From CAVSMC01 sp963798655 (lineage in GTDB: Bacteria; Pseudomonadota; Gammaproteobacteria; Burkholderiales; Casimicrobiaceae): DNA of 64,000 nt. Both the position numbers and the translations under genes were made by a program. The stretch lies in contig CAWCUH010000004.1 in NCBI GenBank assembly GCA_963798655.1, forward strand, positions 1,149,298 to 1,213,297, read 5' to 3'. Shown here piece by piece: positions 35,271 through 45,100 of this stretch (its first letter is position 1; the number at the start of each line of letters is the position of its first letter). The notes beneath the pieces were generated by a model. It saw only the letters and a program-made list of their open reading frames with translations. It was not told the DNA's origin and made no database searches.

Positions 35271-36704
35271 CTACGTCGCGGTCTTGTCGGCGTCGGCTGC
35301 GACGCGGCGGCGCACGTCGACATCGCAACCAAGGCTGAAGAAGCCGTAGTCGAGGGTTTCCGTCGTGTCGATGACGCGGAAGCTGATCGCATCGAGGACG
35401 CGATGCAGGAATCGCCGATCGCCGTCCACCGTTCCCATGACGCCCGCGTTGGTGAAGTACACGCCGGGCATAAGCGCGCATGCGAACTCGAACGAAACGT
35501 CGAACGTCTCTCCGCCGCGCGCGAGCGGCAACCGCCGCGCACGTGCTCGATCGGTGTTGGCTCCGGTGAGATGAATGCCGGCGACCGACTTGATCAGCAT
35601 CCCGAACGACACTTCGTGGGCATCCGCGGTGAAGTCGACCTGATATTGATAGCGGTATCGCCGCCCCCTGACCAGCACGTTGACCGGCGCGCGCTCGGTG
35701 GTGACGAAGCGCACGGCATGGATGCGTGCCCCGGTGCCTTCGTAGCTCACCGTTGTTTGGGAAACGAGCGTTGCGTCGTGCCAGCCTTCGCTCGTCAGCG
35801 CCGCGTCGCTCCACTCGACGGCCATCGCTTCGGCGTCGACCGGCGCGTCGCGTTGCGCGGCGGCTGCGTCGTGCGGCGCCGGCAGCCTGTTCGCGTCGCG
35901 GATCGTCGCGATCTCCGCGCGAACCGCAGCGGCTTCGCTCGTCGGCAGATTGACCAGACGCTGGTACTGGTGCGTGACGTTCTTCGGCTCGCCGTCGAGC
36001 AGCAGCTCGCCGGCGTCGATCAGCAGCGCGCGCGTGCAGAGCTGCACGATCGTCTGCGCGCTGTGCGAGACGAACAGCAGCGTTCCCCCGTTGCTCTTGA
36101 AGTCTTCGATGCGGGAGTAACACTTTCGCTGGAACGCCTCGTCGCCGACGGCGAGCGCCTCGTCGACGACCAGAATGTCCGCGTCGACGCTGATCGCCGT
36201 TGCGAATGCGAGCCGCACCGACATGCCGCTCGAATACGTCTTCAGCGGCTGGTCGATGAACTGCCCGATATCGGCGAACCGGGCGATACCGTCGAAGCGC
36301 GCGTCCATCTCCTCGCGCGATATGCCGAGGATCGCGCCGTTCAGGTACACATTCTCGCGGCCGGTGAATTCCGGATTGAAGCCGGCGCCGAGCTCGAGCA
36401 GCGCGGACACGCGGCCGACGACCTCGATCGAGCCGCCCGTCGGCGACAGCGTCCCACACACGAGCTGAAGCAGCGTGGACTTGCCCGAGCCGTTGCGCCC
36501 GACGATACCGACGGTCTCGCCGCGGCGGATGTCGAACGACATCGACTGCAGCGCTGCGAAGTCGCGATAGAACTTCGTTGCCGGTCGCCGCAGCCACCGC
36601 TGCAGGCGCGGCACGATCGACTGCTTCAAACGGTCCTCGGGGCGCGCGTAGAGCTCGTAATGCTTGGACAGATCGCGCGCCCGGATGACGACGTAGTCAT
36701 CCAT
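35271..36704 (-). CDS. second Wzt-like ABC ATPase with C-terminal glycan-binding domain
   Basis: A 477-residue ATPase: Walker A GRNGSGKST (69-77), LELGAGFNPEFTG, signature TYSSGMSVRLAFA, Walker B ILVVDEALAVGD, switch histidine VSHSAQT. Residues from about 310 form a longer Wzt-C-like domain (VSFGMLIKSVAGIHLTGANT, SFEFACALMPGVYFTNAGV). No permease gene accompanies it; the only Wzm in the window is at 26103. The ATG (36702-36704) is the family start. It is divergent from the sulfotransferase, with 195 bp between; that gap contains only weak promoter-like words such as TAAAAT on the minus strand near 36815. Confidence 0.9.
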   Translation of the reverse strand: MDDYVVIRARDLSKHYELYARPEDRLKQSIVPRLQRWLRRPATKFYRDFAALQSMSFDIRRGETVGIVGRNGSGKSTLLQLVCGTLSPTGGSIEVVGRVSALLELGAGFNPEFTGRENVYLNGAILGISREEMDARFDGIARFADIGQFIDQPLKTYSSGMSVRLAFATAISVDADILVVDEALAVGDEAFQRKCYSRIEDFKSNGGTLLFVSHSAQTIVQLCTRALLIDAGELLLDGEPKNVTHQYQRLVNLPTSEAAAVRAEIATIRDANRLPAPHDAAAAQRDAPVDAEAMAVEWSDAALTSEGWHDATLVSQTTVSYEGTGARIHAVRFVTTERAPVNVLVRGRRYRYQYQVDFTADAHEVSFGMLIKSVAGIHLTGANTDRARARRLPLARGGETFDVSFEFACALMPGVYFTNAGVMGTVDGDRRFLHRVLDAISFRVIDTTETLDYGFFSLGCDVDVRRRVAADADKTAT

Positions 36705-36899
36705 TCGCGCATCGCCTGGCGAACGTGGCGGGTGGGAGCGAGTCGACGGCATCATGAATGCTGCGCGAGGTTGGTTGCGAAGCTCGCATGCCGGTGCGGG
36801 TCGGCGTGCTATTTTACAGGTGGCCGACACTGGTGCGCAGCGGCTGCGGCCGCCGCCGCATCGCAGCGACGACGGGTCTGGCGGGCATCGGGCAACGAC

Positions 36900-37664
36900 A
36901 TGCGGTTCATTGGCGACGAGAAGGCGCTTTCCCCTCGGCGGTTCGCATTGATCGTCGGCAACGGCCGCTCGGGCACGACGCTCATGGGCTCGATCGTCGA
37001 CGCGCATCCGGCGATGGTGTGCGCGAACGAGACCAACGCATCGCAGCGTTTCTGGAGAGGCTGCGATCGCGCGGAGATCGTCCGCGAGATCATCGACAAC
37101 GCGCTCGCCAACGCAGCGACCGGACGCCCGTCGTACGAGTACCTCTACGCCATTTCGACCGGCGACAAGAATTGGCGCGACATCGCCGTCGTCGCCGACA
37201 AGGTATGGAATCCGTCGCTGCTGCTGATGCACGGAGACCGGTCGCTGATCGCATCGCTCGCCGATCGCGTCGGCTGCCCGGTCTCGCTCGTCCACTGCAC
37301 GCGCCATCCGCTCGACGTGATCGCGACGATGCACCGGCGCAGCGGCGCGAGCCTGTACGACAGGATGCGCTGGTATTTCATGCACTGCGAGGCGGCGCAG
37401 GCGCTCGCCGAGCGGGGCGACGCGCCTCTCGAGCACTTTGCGCACGAGCGGATGGTCGCGGCGCCCGGCAACGAGATCGCGCGCGTCTGCGAGTTTCTCG
37501 GCGTGCCGCAACCGGATGGCTACGCTGACGCGTGCAGGCGGGTGATCTTCGCCGAACCGAAGCGGACGCGCGACAGCGTTTCCTGGCCGCCGGCCCTCGT
37601 GTCGGAGATCGCGCAGCGCGCGCAGCAGTACCCGTTTCTGCGCGCCTACGAGTTCGGCGATTGA
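36900..37664 (+). CDS. sulfotransferase family protein
   Basis: A 254-residue PAPS-dependent sulfotransferase-fold protein. The 5'-phosphosulfate loop is FALIVGNGRSGTTLMGSIVDAHP (residues 15-37), and the 3'-phosphate region is HCTRHPLDVIATMHRRSG. The C-terminal part has VCEFLGVPQ and SWPPALVSEI as in bacterial carbohydrate sulfotransferases. This suggests sulfation of the surface glycan. There is no signal peptide, so it acts in the cytoplasm. Monocistronic, flanked by opposing genes. Confidence 0.87.
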   Translation: MRFIGDEKALSPRRFALIVGNGRSGTTLMGSIVDAHPAMVCANETNASQRFWRGCDRAEIVREIIDNALANAATGRPSYEYLYAISTGDKNWRDIAVVADKVWNPSLLLMHGDRSLIASLADRVGCPVSLVHCTRHPLDVIATMHRRSGASLYDRMRWYFMHCEAAQALAERGDAPLEHFAHERMVAAPGNEIARVCEFLGVPQPDGYADACRRVIFAEPKRTRDSVSWPPALVSEIAQRAQQYPFLRAYEFGD

Positions 37665-37712
37665 CTCACCGGGCGCGCGGCGCTTGCCTGCGTCGACCGC
37701 GACCGGGCTCGC

Positions 37713-38471
37713 CTACGCATACGCAACGACCATCACGCGCTTCCCGCTCGCGTGCTGCTCGTACGCGCTCTCTGGCGGGGCGATGCGCTCTACCCGCGCG
37801 AAGCCGACCTTGCCGAGCAGCCACAGCAGCGCCTCGTAGCTCGGGCACAGGCAGATCCCCGTCGTGCCCGCTTCCGGCGCGTGCGTCTCCGCGGTTTCGT
37901 CGATGATCGCGACGCTGCCGATCATCGGGCGCTGGAACAGATAGCTGCCCCAGTCGACGACGCCGGTCATGTTCGGCGTCACTTGCGTCTCGACGATGCA
38001 GGCACGCCGCGTGAGCGCGCGCGCAAGACGCAGCAAGCCGACCGGATTTTCGACGTGATACAAAAGGCCGAGCATCAGCGTGATGTCGAACTCGCCGATC
38101 GCGGCCGCCTGCACGGTGTTGATGTCGGCTTGCATCGTGCGCACGTTGCTCAGGCCGTACGCCTGCGCGATCAGCTCGACGTCCGCGAGATGCTCGGCAC
38201 GGGCATCGACGGCGAGCACGTCGCGGCATCCCTTGCGCGCGACGTGCGTTGCGAAATAACCCTGGTGGCACGCGATGTCGACGACCGAGAGCGAGTCGTA
38301 TCCGTCGCGCACCAGCGGCGCGAGCGCCTGCCACAGCATTGCGAGGCGCGTCGTATGGATCCCGGCCACGCCGGGGGGCAGGTACGACGGCGTCGCCGAG
38401 CCGTCCGGCAGATCGAACTCGTAGAACCAGCGGCGCGCGTGAACGCGATCGAGCAGCGCGGGCGATTGCAT
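37713..38471 (-). CDS. SAM methyltransferase (CmoB/DUF1698-like fold)
   Basis: A 252-residue methyltransferase-fold protein: VVDIACHQGYFATHVARKGC (motif I), VLAVDARAEHL, and FDITLMLGLLYHVENPVGLLRLAR resembling the CmoB-like LGVLYH motif. The C-terminal part has GICLCPSYEALLWLLGKVGF. ATG at 38469-38471 (MQSPALLDRV) is favoured; an upstream in-frame start at 38537 would add 22 residues. It is divergent from the methyltransferase/coiled-coil gene. The substrate is unknown; membership in the glycan island suggests a sugar. Confidence 0.83.
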   Translation of the reverse strand: MQSPALLDRVHARRWFYEFDLPDGSATPSYLPPGVAGIHTTRLAMLWQALAPLVRDGYDSLSVVDIACHQGYFATHVARKGCRDVLAVDARAEHLADVELIAQAYGLSNVRTMQADINTVQAAAIGEFDITLMLGLLYHVENPVGLLRLARALTRRACIVETQVTPNMTGVVDWGSYLFQRPMIGSVAIIDETAETHAPEAGTTGICLCPSYEALLWLLGKVGFARVERIAPPESAYEQHASGKRVMVVAYA

Positions 38472-38526
38472 GGCGTAAGTTGTCGGTCGTTGTCGGTCCG
38501 CAGCGGGCAGCGGCCGGCCGATCGGG

Positions 38527-38532
38527 TAAAAT
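38527..38532 (+). promoter_or_regulatory. possible -10 for the 38589 operon
   Basis: TAAAAT lies 57 bp before ATG 38589 in the divergent gap. There is no matching -35, so this is weak. Confidence 0.25.
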
Positions 38533-38588
38533 GACATTGTATTTCATCGACCGGCCGCGCTCCGGCCGGTGCGCCGGCTGCCGCCGAC

Positions 38589-39761
38589 ATGTCCAATCCC
38601 GCCGAATTCACCGGAGAACGTTTCCTTCCCGGCGTCGCCGGCGAGATCGCGTACGAGCACTGGCATCGCTACGCGTTCGCTCGTCGCTTCGTCGCCGCCA
38701 AGCGCGTGCTGGACGCCGCCTGCGGCGAGGGATACGGCACGACGCTGCTGGCGCAGTCGGCGGCGAGCGCAATCGGCATCGACATCGATGCAGGCATCAT
38801 CGCAGCGGCGCGCGACGCGTATTCCAGCGTCCCCAACGTGCGCTTCGACACCGCGTCGGTGACGCTGCTGCCGGTTGCTGATCGGTCGATCGATGTCGTC
38901 GTGTCGTTCGAGACGATCGAGCACGTATCGGCACACGACCAGACGCTGATGCTCGCCGAATTTGCCCGCGTGCTCGCGCCCGACGGCGTGCTGATCCTGT
39001 CCTCCCCCAACAAGCGCCGCTACAGCGACGCGCGCGAGTACGCCAATCCGTTTCATCGCCACGAGCTCTACCGTGACGATCTCGCCTCGCTGCTGTCGAA
39101 GCACTTCGCTGCGCTGCGCTGGTATCGGCAGTCTCCGGCGCTGCTGTCGGTTCTGTGGTCGGAAGAGGCCACCGGCGACGTCGAGACCATCGCCGGCGAC
39201 GGCAAGGCCGTATCCGCGATGGCGCTGCCCGAGGCACTCTACTTCGTCGTCGTCGCGGCGGCCGAGCCGTCGGCGCTGCCGTCGCCCGAACCACGCATGT
39301 CGCTCTATTGCGATCGCGAGGAGACGGAGCTCGCCCGCATCGACGCGCAGGCGCGCGAGGTGTTGCGGCAAGACGCGCTGCTCAAGGAGCGCGACGCCGC
39401 GCTCGACCGGCAAACGTCGCACATCGAGCATCTCGAGCGGCTCGTCGCCGAGCGCGAGCGCATCGTCGAGCAGCGCGACGCCGAGCTCACCGCGGCAAGC
39501 GTGCGCACCGTCGATCAGGAGCGTGCGCTGATCAACGCACGGGACGCGCTCGTTCAGCGTGACGCCGAGGTACGCGAGGCACGACGGCGCATCGCGCTGC
39601 TCGAGGACCAGAATGATGCGCTCGTCGCGGATCAGGGTCGCCTCGACGCGGCGCTCGCGGCGCAGGAACGCATCATCGCGCACCGGCAGTCCCTCGGCTG
39701 GTGGCTGCGGCTGCCAGTGCTTCGCGCGAAGCTCGCGCTGCAGCGGCTGCGCGGCGCATGA
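38589..39761 (+). CDS. methyltransferase with long C-terminal coiled coil (WbdD-like layout)
   Basis: A 390-residue protein. The N-terminal half is a class I methyltransferase: VLDAACGEGYGTTLLAQ, IGIDIDAG, SIDVVVSFETIEHV, LILSSPNKRRYSD. From about residue 250 to 365 heptads of charged and Leu/Ala residues (DREETELARIDAQAREVL ... LLEDQNDALVADQGRLDAAL) predict an extended coiled coil, ending in a basic amphipathic tail (WWLRLPVLRAKLALQRLRGA). This resembles chain-terminating methyltransferases that measure O-antigen length with a coiled coil, but no kinase domain is present. The first gene of a four-gene string with ATGA or GTGA overlaps. Confidence 0.85.
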   Translation: MSNPAEFTGERFLPGVAGEIAYEHWHRYAFARRFVAAKRVLDAACGEGYGTTLLAQSAASAIGIDIDAGIIAAARDAYSSVPNVRFDTASVTLLPVADRSIDVVVSFETIEHVSAHDQTLMLAEFARVLAPDGVLILSSPNKRRYSDAREYANPFHRHELYRDDLASLLSKHFAALRWYRQSPALLSVLWSEEATGDVETIAGDGKAVSAMALPEALYFVVVAAAEPSALPSPEPRMSLYCDREETELARIDAQAREVLRQDALLKERDAALDRQTSHIEHLERLVAERERIVEQRDAELTAASVRTVDQERALINARDALVQRDAEVREARRRIALLEDQNDALVADQGRLDAALAAQERIIAHRQSLGWWLRLPVLRAKLALQRLRGA

Positions 39762-42142
39762 ACGGGGCCGCAGTCGCGCGCGCACCCGGTGTGCGCGATC
39801 CGATCGACGTCGTCGTGCCGATCTACAACGCCGCGGCCGACGTCGCGCGCTGCGTCGAGAGCGTTCTTGCGCACACGTCGAACTACCGTCTGGTGCTGAT
39901 CGACGACGGCTCGACCGACCCGGCGATCGCCAAGCTGTTCTCCAAAATCGAGCAGCGGTCGCTTGCGCACGTTCATCTGTTTCGCAACGAGCACAATGCC
40001 GGCTTCACCGAGACGGCGAACCGCGGCATGCAACACTCGCGTGCGGATGTCGTGCTGCTCAACTCGGACACGATCGTCACCCCCGGCTGGCTCGATGCCC
40101 TTGCGCGCTGCGCCGCATCGGACCCGTCGATCGGCACCATCACGCCGTTCTCGAACAACGCCGAGATCTGCTCGTATCCGCGATTCTGCGTCGACAACGG
40201 CACACCCGACGCCGAAGCGGCGGCGCGAGCGCGCTCGGCGCTCGCGCGTGCGGCGGTGCCGACCTATCCCGATTTGCCGACCGGCGTCGGCTTCTGCATG
40301 TACGTGCGTCGCGCGCTGATCGATGCGATCGGCACGTTCGATCCGGCGTTCGGCCGAGGCTATGGCGAGGAAAACGATCTGTGCCTGCGGGCGGCGCGCG
40401 CCGGATGGCGCAACGTGCTGTGCGACGACGCGTTCGTCGTCCACGTAGGCGGTCGCTCCTTCGAAGCCGAGAAGGCAAAGCTCGGCGAGATCAACCTTCC
40501 GCTCGTCGTCGCGCGCCATCCGCACTACGTCGATCTCGTTCGCGCGTATATCGCGGCCGATCCGCTGCGAGCGATTCGCGATGCCGCGCTGATCGCGCAG
40601 CGTGCGCATGCGGGCGATGTCCCCGGCGTGCTGCACGTGCTGCACGGCGGCGGCGGCACCGAGCAGCATGCACGAGCACTGATCGCGGCGTCGCGAAGCG
40701 AGTGTCGCCACTATCTCGCCATCGCAATCGGCGATCGCTGGCGCATCGAGGACCACGCCAACGGCGAGCGTGCGACTGCGCTCGAGCTCGTCCGCGGCGT
40801 GAACGAGCGCTGGTGCGACTTCGTCGGCGCGATTGCGTCGACGTTCAACATCGCGGTGGTGCACGTCCATCATCTTTCGGCGTGCCGCGAAGGCCTCGTC
40901 GACGCGCTGCGCGGACTCGACCTCCCGTACGGGATTACCGTGCACGATCTGTGGCTTGCGTGCCCGACGGTGACGCTCACGCGCGCCGACGGCCGCTTCT
41001 GCGGTGGCGAGACCGATCCGTCGTTGTGCTCGCGATGCCTTGCCGAACAGCCGGCGGTCGCGGCGGTCGACATCGAGGAGTGGCGGCGTCGGCACGCGGA
41101 GGTGGTTGCAGGCGCTGCGTTCCTGATCGCGCCGTCGCGCTGGGCAGCCGACATGCTCACGCGCTACTTTCCCGTCGCGGCGGAGCGCATCGATGTCATC
41201 GCGCATGCGGCACCCGCGGCGCGGGCAGTCGGTGGCGACGACGCCGATGCGCCGCGCGAGCGCGACCCCGCTCTACCGTCCATGGCGGTCGTGCTTCCCG
41301 CAGACGACATTGCGACGGTCGCGATCGTCGGTGCCATCGGCCCCGACAAGGGCGCGCGGCGCGTCGAGCGTCTCGCGGCGCTCGTGCGCGAACGCCGGGC
41401 GCGAGTTCGCTTCGTCGTGATCGGCTATCTCGACGTCCAGCACGCGTCGTGGCAAAGCGCCGACGCGGTGCTCACGGTTCACGGCCGCTACGATGCGCGC
41501 GATCTTCCGGCGCTGTTTGCGCACTACCGCGTCGCGCTGGTTGCCTATCCGTCCGAGGGGCCGGAGTCGTTCAGCCTGACGCTGTCGGAAGCATGGGCCG
41601 CCGGCATGCCGGCGATCGTGCCGCCGATCGGAGCGCTCGTCGAGCGTGTCGGCAACAGCGGCGCGGGATGGGTCTGGACGCCCGAACAGTGGCGCGACGA
41701 GGCGCTGATGCTCGAGCGCATTATCGACGTTCTCGCATCGCCGCAAGCGATTCACGACGCCTCGCATCGGGCGCGCTCGATGGTCCAGCCGACGGTCCGG
41801 TCGATGGTTGCGCATACACTGCAACGATATCGTTCGGCGCTCGATCGCCAGCCTGCGCGGATCGCCGAGCCGCTCGCAAACGCTCGGCTCCGAGATGCGC
41901 TCGGCTATGTGCCGTGGTCGCCGCCGGCGGGCGCACGCGGTGCCGGCATGCCGGCCAATGCTGCGGCGACGCCGACCGCGACGGTCACATCGAGTGCTCA
42001 TACGCCGATGCACGACGGTGTCGGCGTCGGCACGTCGATCGCTCGTGTGGCGCTTCGCTGGCGGCACACGGCGATCGGCCGGATGCTCTATCGCGTCACG
42101 CCGGCGCCGCTCGTCGCTGCGCTGAGAGAGCGCTTGCGCTGA
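39758..42142 (+). CDS. bifunctional GT2-GT4 glycosyltransferase
   Basis: A 794-residue cytoplasmic double enzyme. Residues 10-270 are a GT-A/GT2 domain (IDVVVPIYNAAADVARCVES, IDDGSTDP, VLLNSDTIVTPGWLD, GYGEENDLCLRAARAG). Residues about 300-700 are a GT-B/GT4 domain (HVLHGGGGTEQHARAL, TVHDLWLACP with CxxC pairs, VGAIGPDKGARR, PSEGPESFSLTLSEAWAAGMPAIV). The last 90 residues are low complexity followed by a basic helix. Such fusions add two successive sugars to a growing polysaccharide. The ATG 39758 overlaps the previous stop. Confidence 0.9.
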   Translation: MNGAAVARAPGVRDPIDVVVPIYNAAADVARCVESVLAHTSNYRLVLIDDGSTDPAIAKLFSKIEQRSLAHVHLFRNEHNAGFTETANRGMQHSRADVVLLNSDTIVTPGWLDALARCAASDPSIGTITPFSNNAEICSYPRFCVDNGTPDAEAAARARSALARAAVPTYPDLPTGVGFCMYVRRALIDAIGTFDPAFGRGYGEENDLCLRAARAGWRNVLCDDAFVVHVGGRSFEAEKAKLGEINLPLVVARHPHYVDLVRAYIAADPLRAIRDAALIAQRAHAGDVPGVLHVLHGGGGTEQHARALIAASRSECRHYLAIAIGDRWRIEDHANGERATALELVRGVNERWCDFVGAIASTFNIAVVHVHHLSACREGLVDALRGLDLPYGITVHDLWLACPTVTLTRADGRFCGGETDPSLCSRCLAEQPAVAAVDIEEWRRRHAEVVAGAAFLIAPSRWAADMLTRYFPVAAERIDVIAHAAPAARAVGGDDADAPRERDPALPSMAVVLPADDIATVAIVGAIGPDKGARRVERLAALVRERRARVRFVVIGYLDVQHASWQSADAVLTVHGRYDARDLPALFAHYRVALVAYPSEGPESFSLTLSEAWAAGMPAIVPPIGALVERVGNSGAGWVWTPEQWRDEALMLERIIDVLASPQAIHDASHRARSMVQPTVRSMVAHTLQRYRSALDRQPARIAEPLANARLRDALGYVPWSPPAGARGAGMPANAAATPTATVTSSAHTPMHDGVGVGTSIARVALRWRHTAIGRMLYRVTPAPLVAALRERLR

Positions 42143-45100
42143 TGGCGACACCCGAGTATGCGCAGTGGCTCGCGCGCGGCCGCACGCACCAGTGGGAAGG
42201 CCGTCCGGTGGATGCGATGCTTTGCTACCGGCGAGCGTTGCGCGCGGAGCCGCGAGCGGCCGATCCGCGCTTTCATCTGGGCGAGGTTCTCTGGCAACTG
42301 GGCCGGATACCGGCGGCGGTGTCGACATGGCGCGAGGCGACCGAGATCACGCCCGATCACCTCGCGCCGCAACTCGCGCTCGCGGAGGCGCTCCTCGCGA
42401 CCGGCGACGCACCCGCGGCTGCCGCCACGGCGGCGCGCGCGCTGCAGCTTGCGCCCGGTCAAATCCGCGCCGAGCTCGTCCAATCGGTTGCCGCATTGAC
42501 CGCGGCCGCCGATGCCGGCGACAGCGCGCGCGCGCTCGCGGCGCTGCAGCGCATCGAAAACATTTTGACGCGCGACGTGTCGCTGGTGCGGGTCGCGGCG
42601 GTGGCCGGGCCGCTCGCACTCGCGCTCGATCGCGTACCGGACAGCGCCGAGCGGCGCGCGCTCGTCAGCGCGATTGCCGCGATTGCAGCGGCGAATGCCG
42701 ACGCGGTCGCCGCGATGCCGGCGTTGCTCGTGGCGCAGGCGATCGAGCACGGCGGCCGCGGCGTACGATCGATCATCGGCGCCGCGGCCGCGCGCGGCTA
42801 TGTCCATGGCGATCACGAGGCGCTGCGCCGCCTCGCGCGTGCGGCGAGCATCGCTGATCCGGCTGCCGCCGCGACGCTCGCCCATCTCCATTCGAGAATC
42901 TGCGCACAGCATTTCGGCGCCGCGCTGGCGCTGCTGTGGCCGCTGCGCACGGCGGGCGCCCGGCTGCGCGTGATCGCGCTGGTCGCTGCACCGAGCGAGG
43001 ATGCCGCGGCGATCGATGCCGTGCGAATGCTGCTCGCTCTTCCTCGCGCTCACTTCGACATCGTCATCGCTGTCGCAGGAGAAGCGGAAGAGCTAGCGCC
43101 GGTCGCCGACTCGGGCGGCGCGCGGATCGTTGCGCTGACGTCGTCGCCGGGCGTCGACGGCGCACGCGCGTTGGCCGCTTTCGATGCCGACGTGCTGGTC
43201 GACCTCGCCGGGCATGCGGCGTGTGTCGGGCCGATGATCGCACAGCGGTGCGCGCACGTCGTGATCACCGTTGCGACGCTCGCGTCGCCGCATGGGCCGC
43301 CGCTGGTCGATCGGGTTCTGCCGGGCATCGACGCGCTGGCGCAGGAGGTTCGGGCGCGGCACGCTGCCCTCGCCACGTCGGCGATCTGCCCGCTCGACGC
43401 GTCACAGCTCGCGGCGCTCTGGGACGATGCCGTGCACGCGCATCGGCAGCGCGATCTCGACGGCGCGCTCGAGCGCTACGCGAGGGTGCTCGAAGCAATG
43501 CCGCGGCACGCGAGCGCGCTCTACCTGACGGGCGTCGCGCATCGGGAAGCCGGCCGCACCGAAGCCGCGCGAGCGGCGTTCGACGCCGCCGTGGACGCCG
43601 CACCCGACTACGTCGACGCGCGGCTCGCAGCTGCCGCGGCGGCTACATCGGCGCACGACGCCGAGCGTGCCGTGCTGTTGTGCATCGACGGGCTCGAGCG
43701 CGCGCCGGCCAATGTCGCGCTGTGGCGGGCGCTCGGCCACGCGCATCTCGGTCATCGCGATGGCGGCGCCGCCGCGTCCGCGTTCGAGCGGGCGCTCGCG
43801 ATCGAGCCAACCGACGGCGAGACGCACTACAACCACGGCGTCGCACTGCAGATGCAGCAGCGCGATGCCGACGCCGCGCGCGCGTACCAGCGCGCGCTCG
43901 CGTTTCGCGCGGACCTCGTCGACGCCGATTTCAATCTCGGCGTCCTGTTCCAGCGCCAGGGCGCGGCGGATGCCGCGAGCGCGGCGTACGAAAACGTGAT
44001 CGCGCGCGATCCGACGCGCGTCGCCGCTTACCGCAATCTGGGCGAGGTGCTGCTGGACGCCGGCCGTGTCGACCGATGGATCGACAACTTCCGTCGCTTC
44101 GAGCAGCGCTTTCCGAGCGCGTTGCCGCTCGCCGTGCAGGCGCTCGAAGTGTGCCAGTACACCGGCGACTTCGCCGGTCTCGAGCGCTATCTCGACGGAC
44201 TTCGCAACCAGGCGTTCGACGCGGCAAACGAGATCGAGCTCGCCGATTCGCTCGAGCAGCTGCTCTACCTGCTGCTGTACTTCGACATCGAGCCGGAGCT
44301 GCTGCTGAAGTGCGCGCAGACCTACGACGCGACGGCACGGCACGTGTACGGCGACCCGCTGCCGCGCACGTCGCCGCGGCGTGCGGGAAAGATCCGCGTC
44401 GGCTACCTGTCGGCCGATCTGCGCGATCACGTCATGGGCAAGATGGCGTGGTCGGCGATCGAGCACCACGATCGCGAGCGCTTCGAGCTCCATTTCTATT
44501 CGCTGTCGATGCAGGACGACGGATGGACGCAGCGCTTTCGCGGCCTCGCGCGCAAGTTCGACGTCATCGCCGACCTGCAAGAGCGCGATGCGGCGCTGCG
44601 CATTGCCGACGACGATCTCGATCTGCTCGTCGATCTGTCGACGCACACGAAAGGCGCGAAGCCCGGCATCCTCGCGCTGAAGCCGGCGCGCGTGCAGATC
44701 ACGCACGTCGCGAGCGCCGGAACGCTCGGGATGTCGACGGTCGACTTCAAGCTGACCGATCGCTACGCCGATGTTCCGGAGAACGCGGCCTATCAGATCG
44801 AAGCGCTGCTGCCGATGGACGGCTGCGTGTATCCGTACCGCCACGTGGAGCGTGCGCCAACTCATCCGTTCGCGCGCGAGGCGCTCGGCATTGCCGCTGA
44901 CACGGTGGTGATTGGCGCGTTCGTGAGCGGACTGAAGCTCACGCGCCGATGCCTTTCGCTGTGGCGCGAGGTGCTCGTCCGCGTGCCGCAGGCGAAGCTC
45001 GCGTTCTCGCCGGTCAACCCGGCGCTGCGCGCTCTCTACCAGCGACTCGCGGCCGCGGGCGGCATCGCCGGCGATCGCCTGCTCTTTCTGCCGCAAGGGC

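Noticed and set aside
39559..42141. An 860-residue upstream extension of the GT41 giant protein
   Set aside because: It is the out-of-frame shadow of the GT2-GT4 gene; ATG 42142 overlaps the preceding stop and begins the TPR region.
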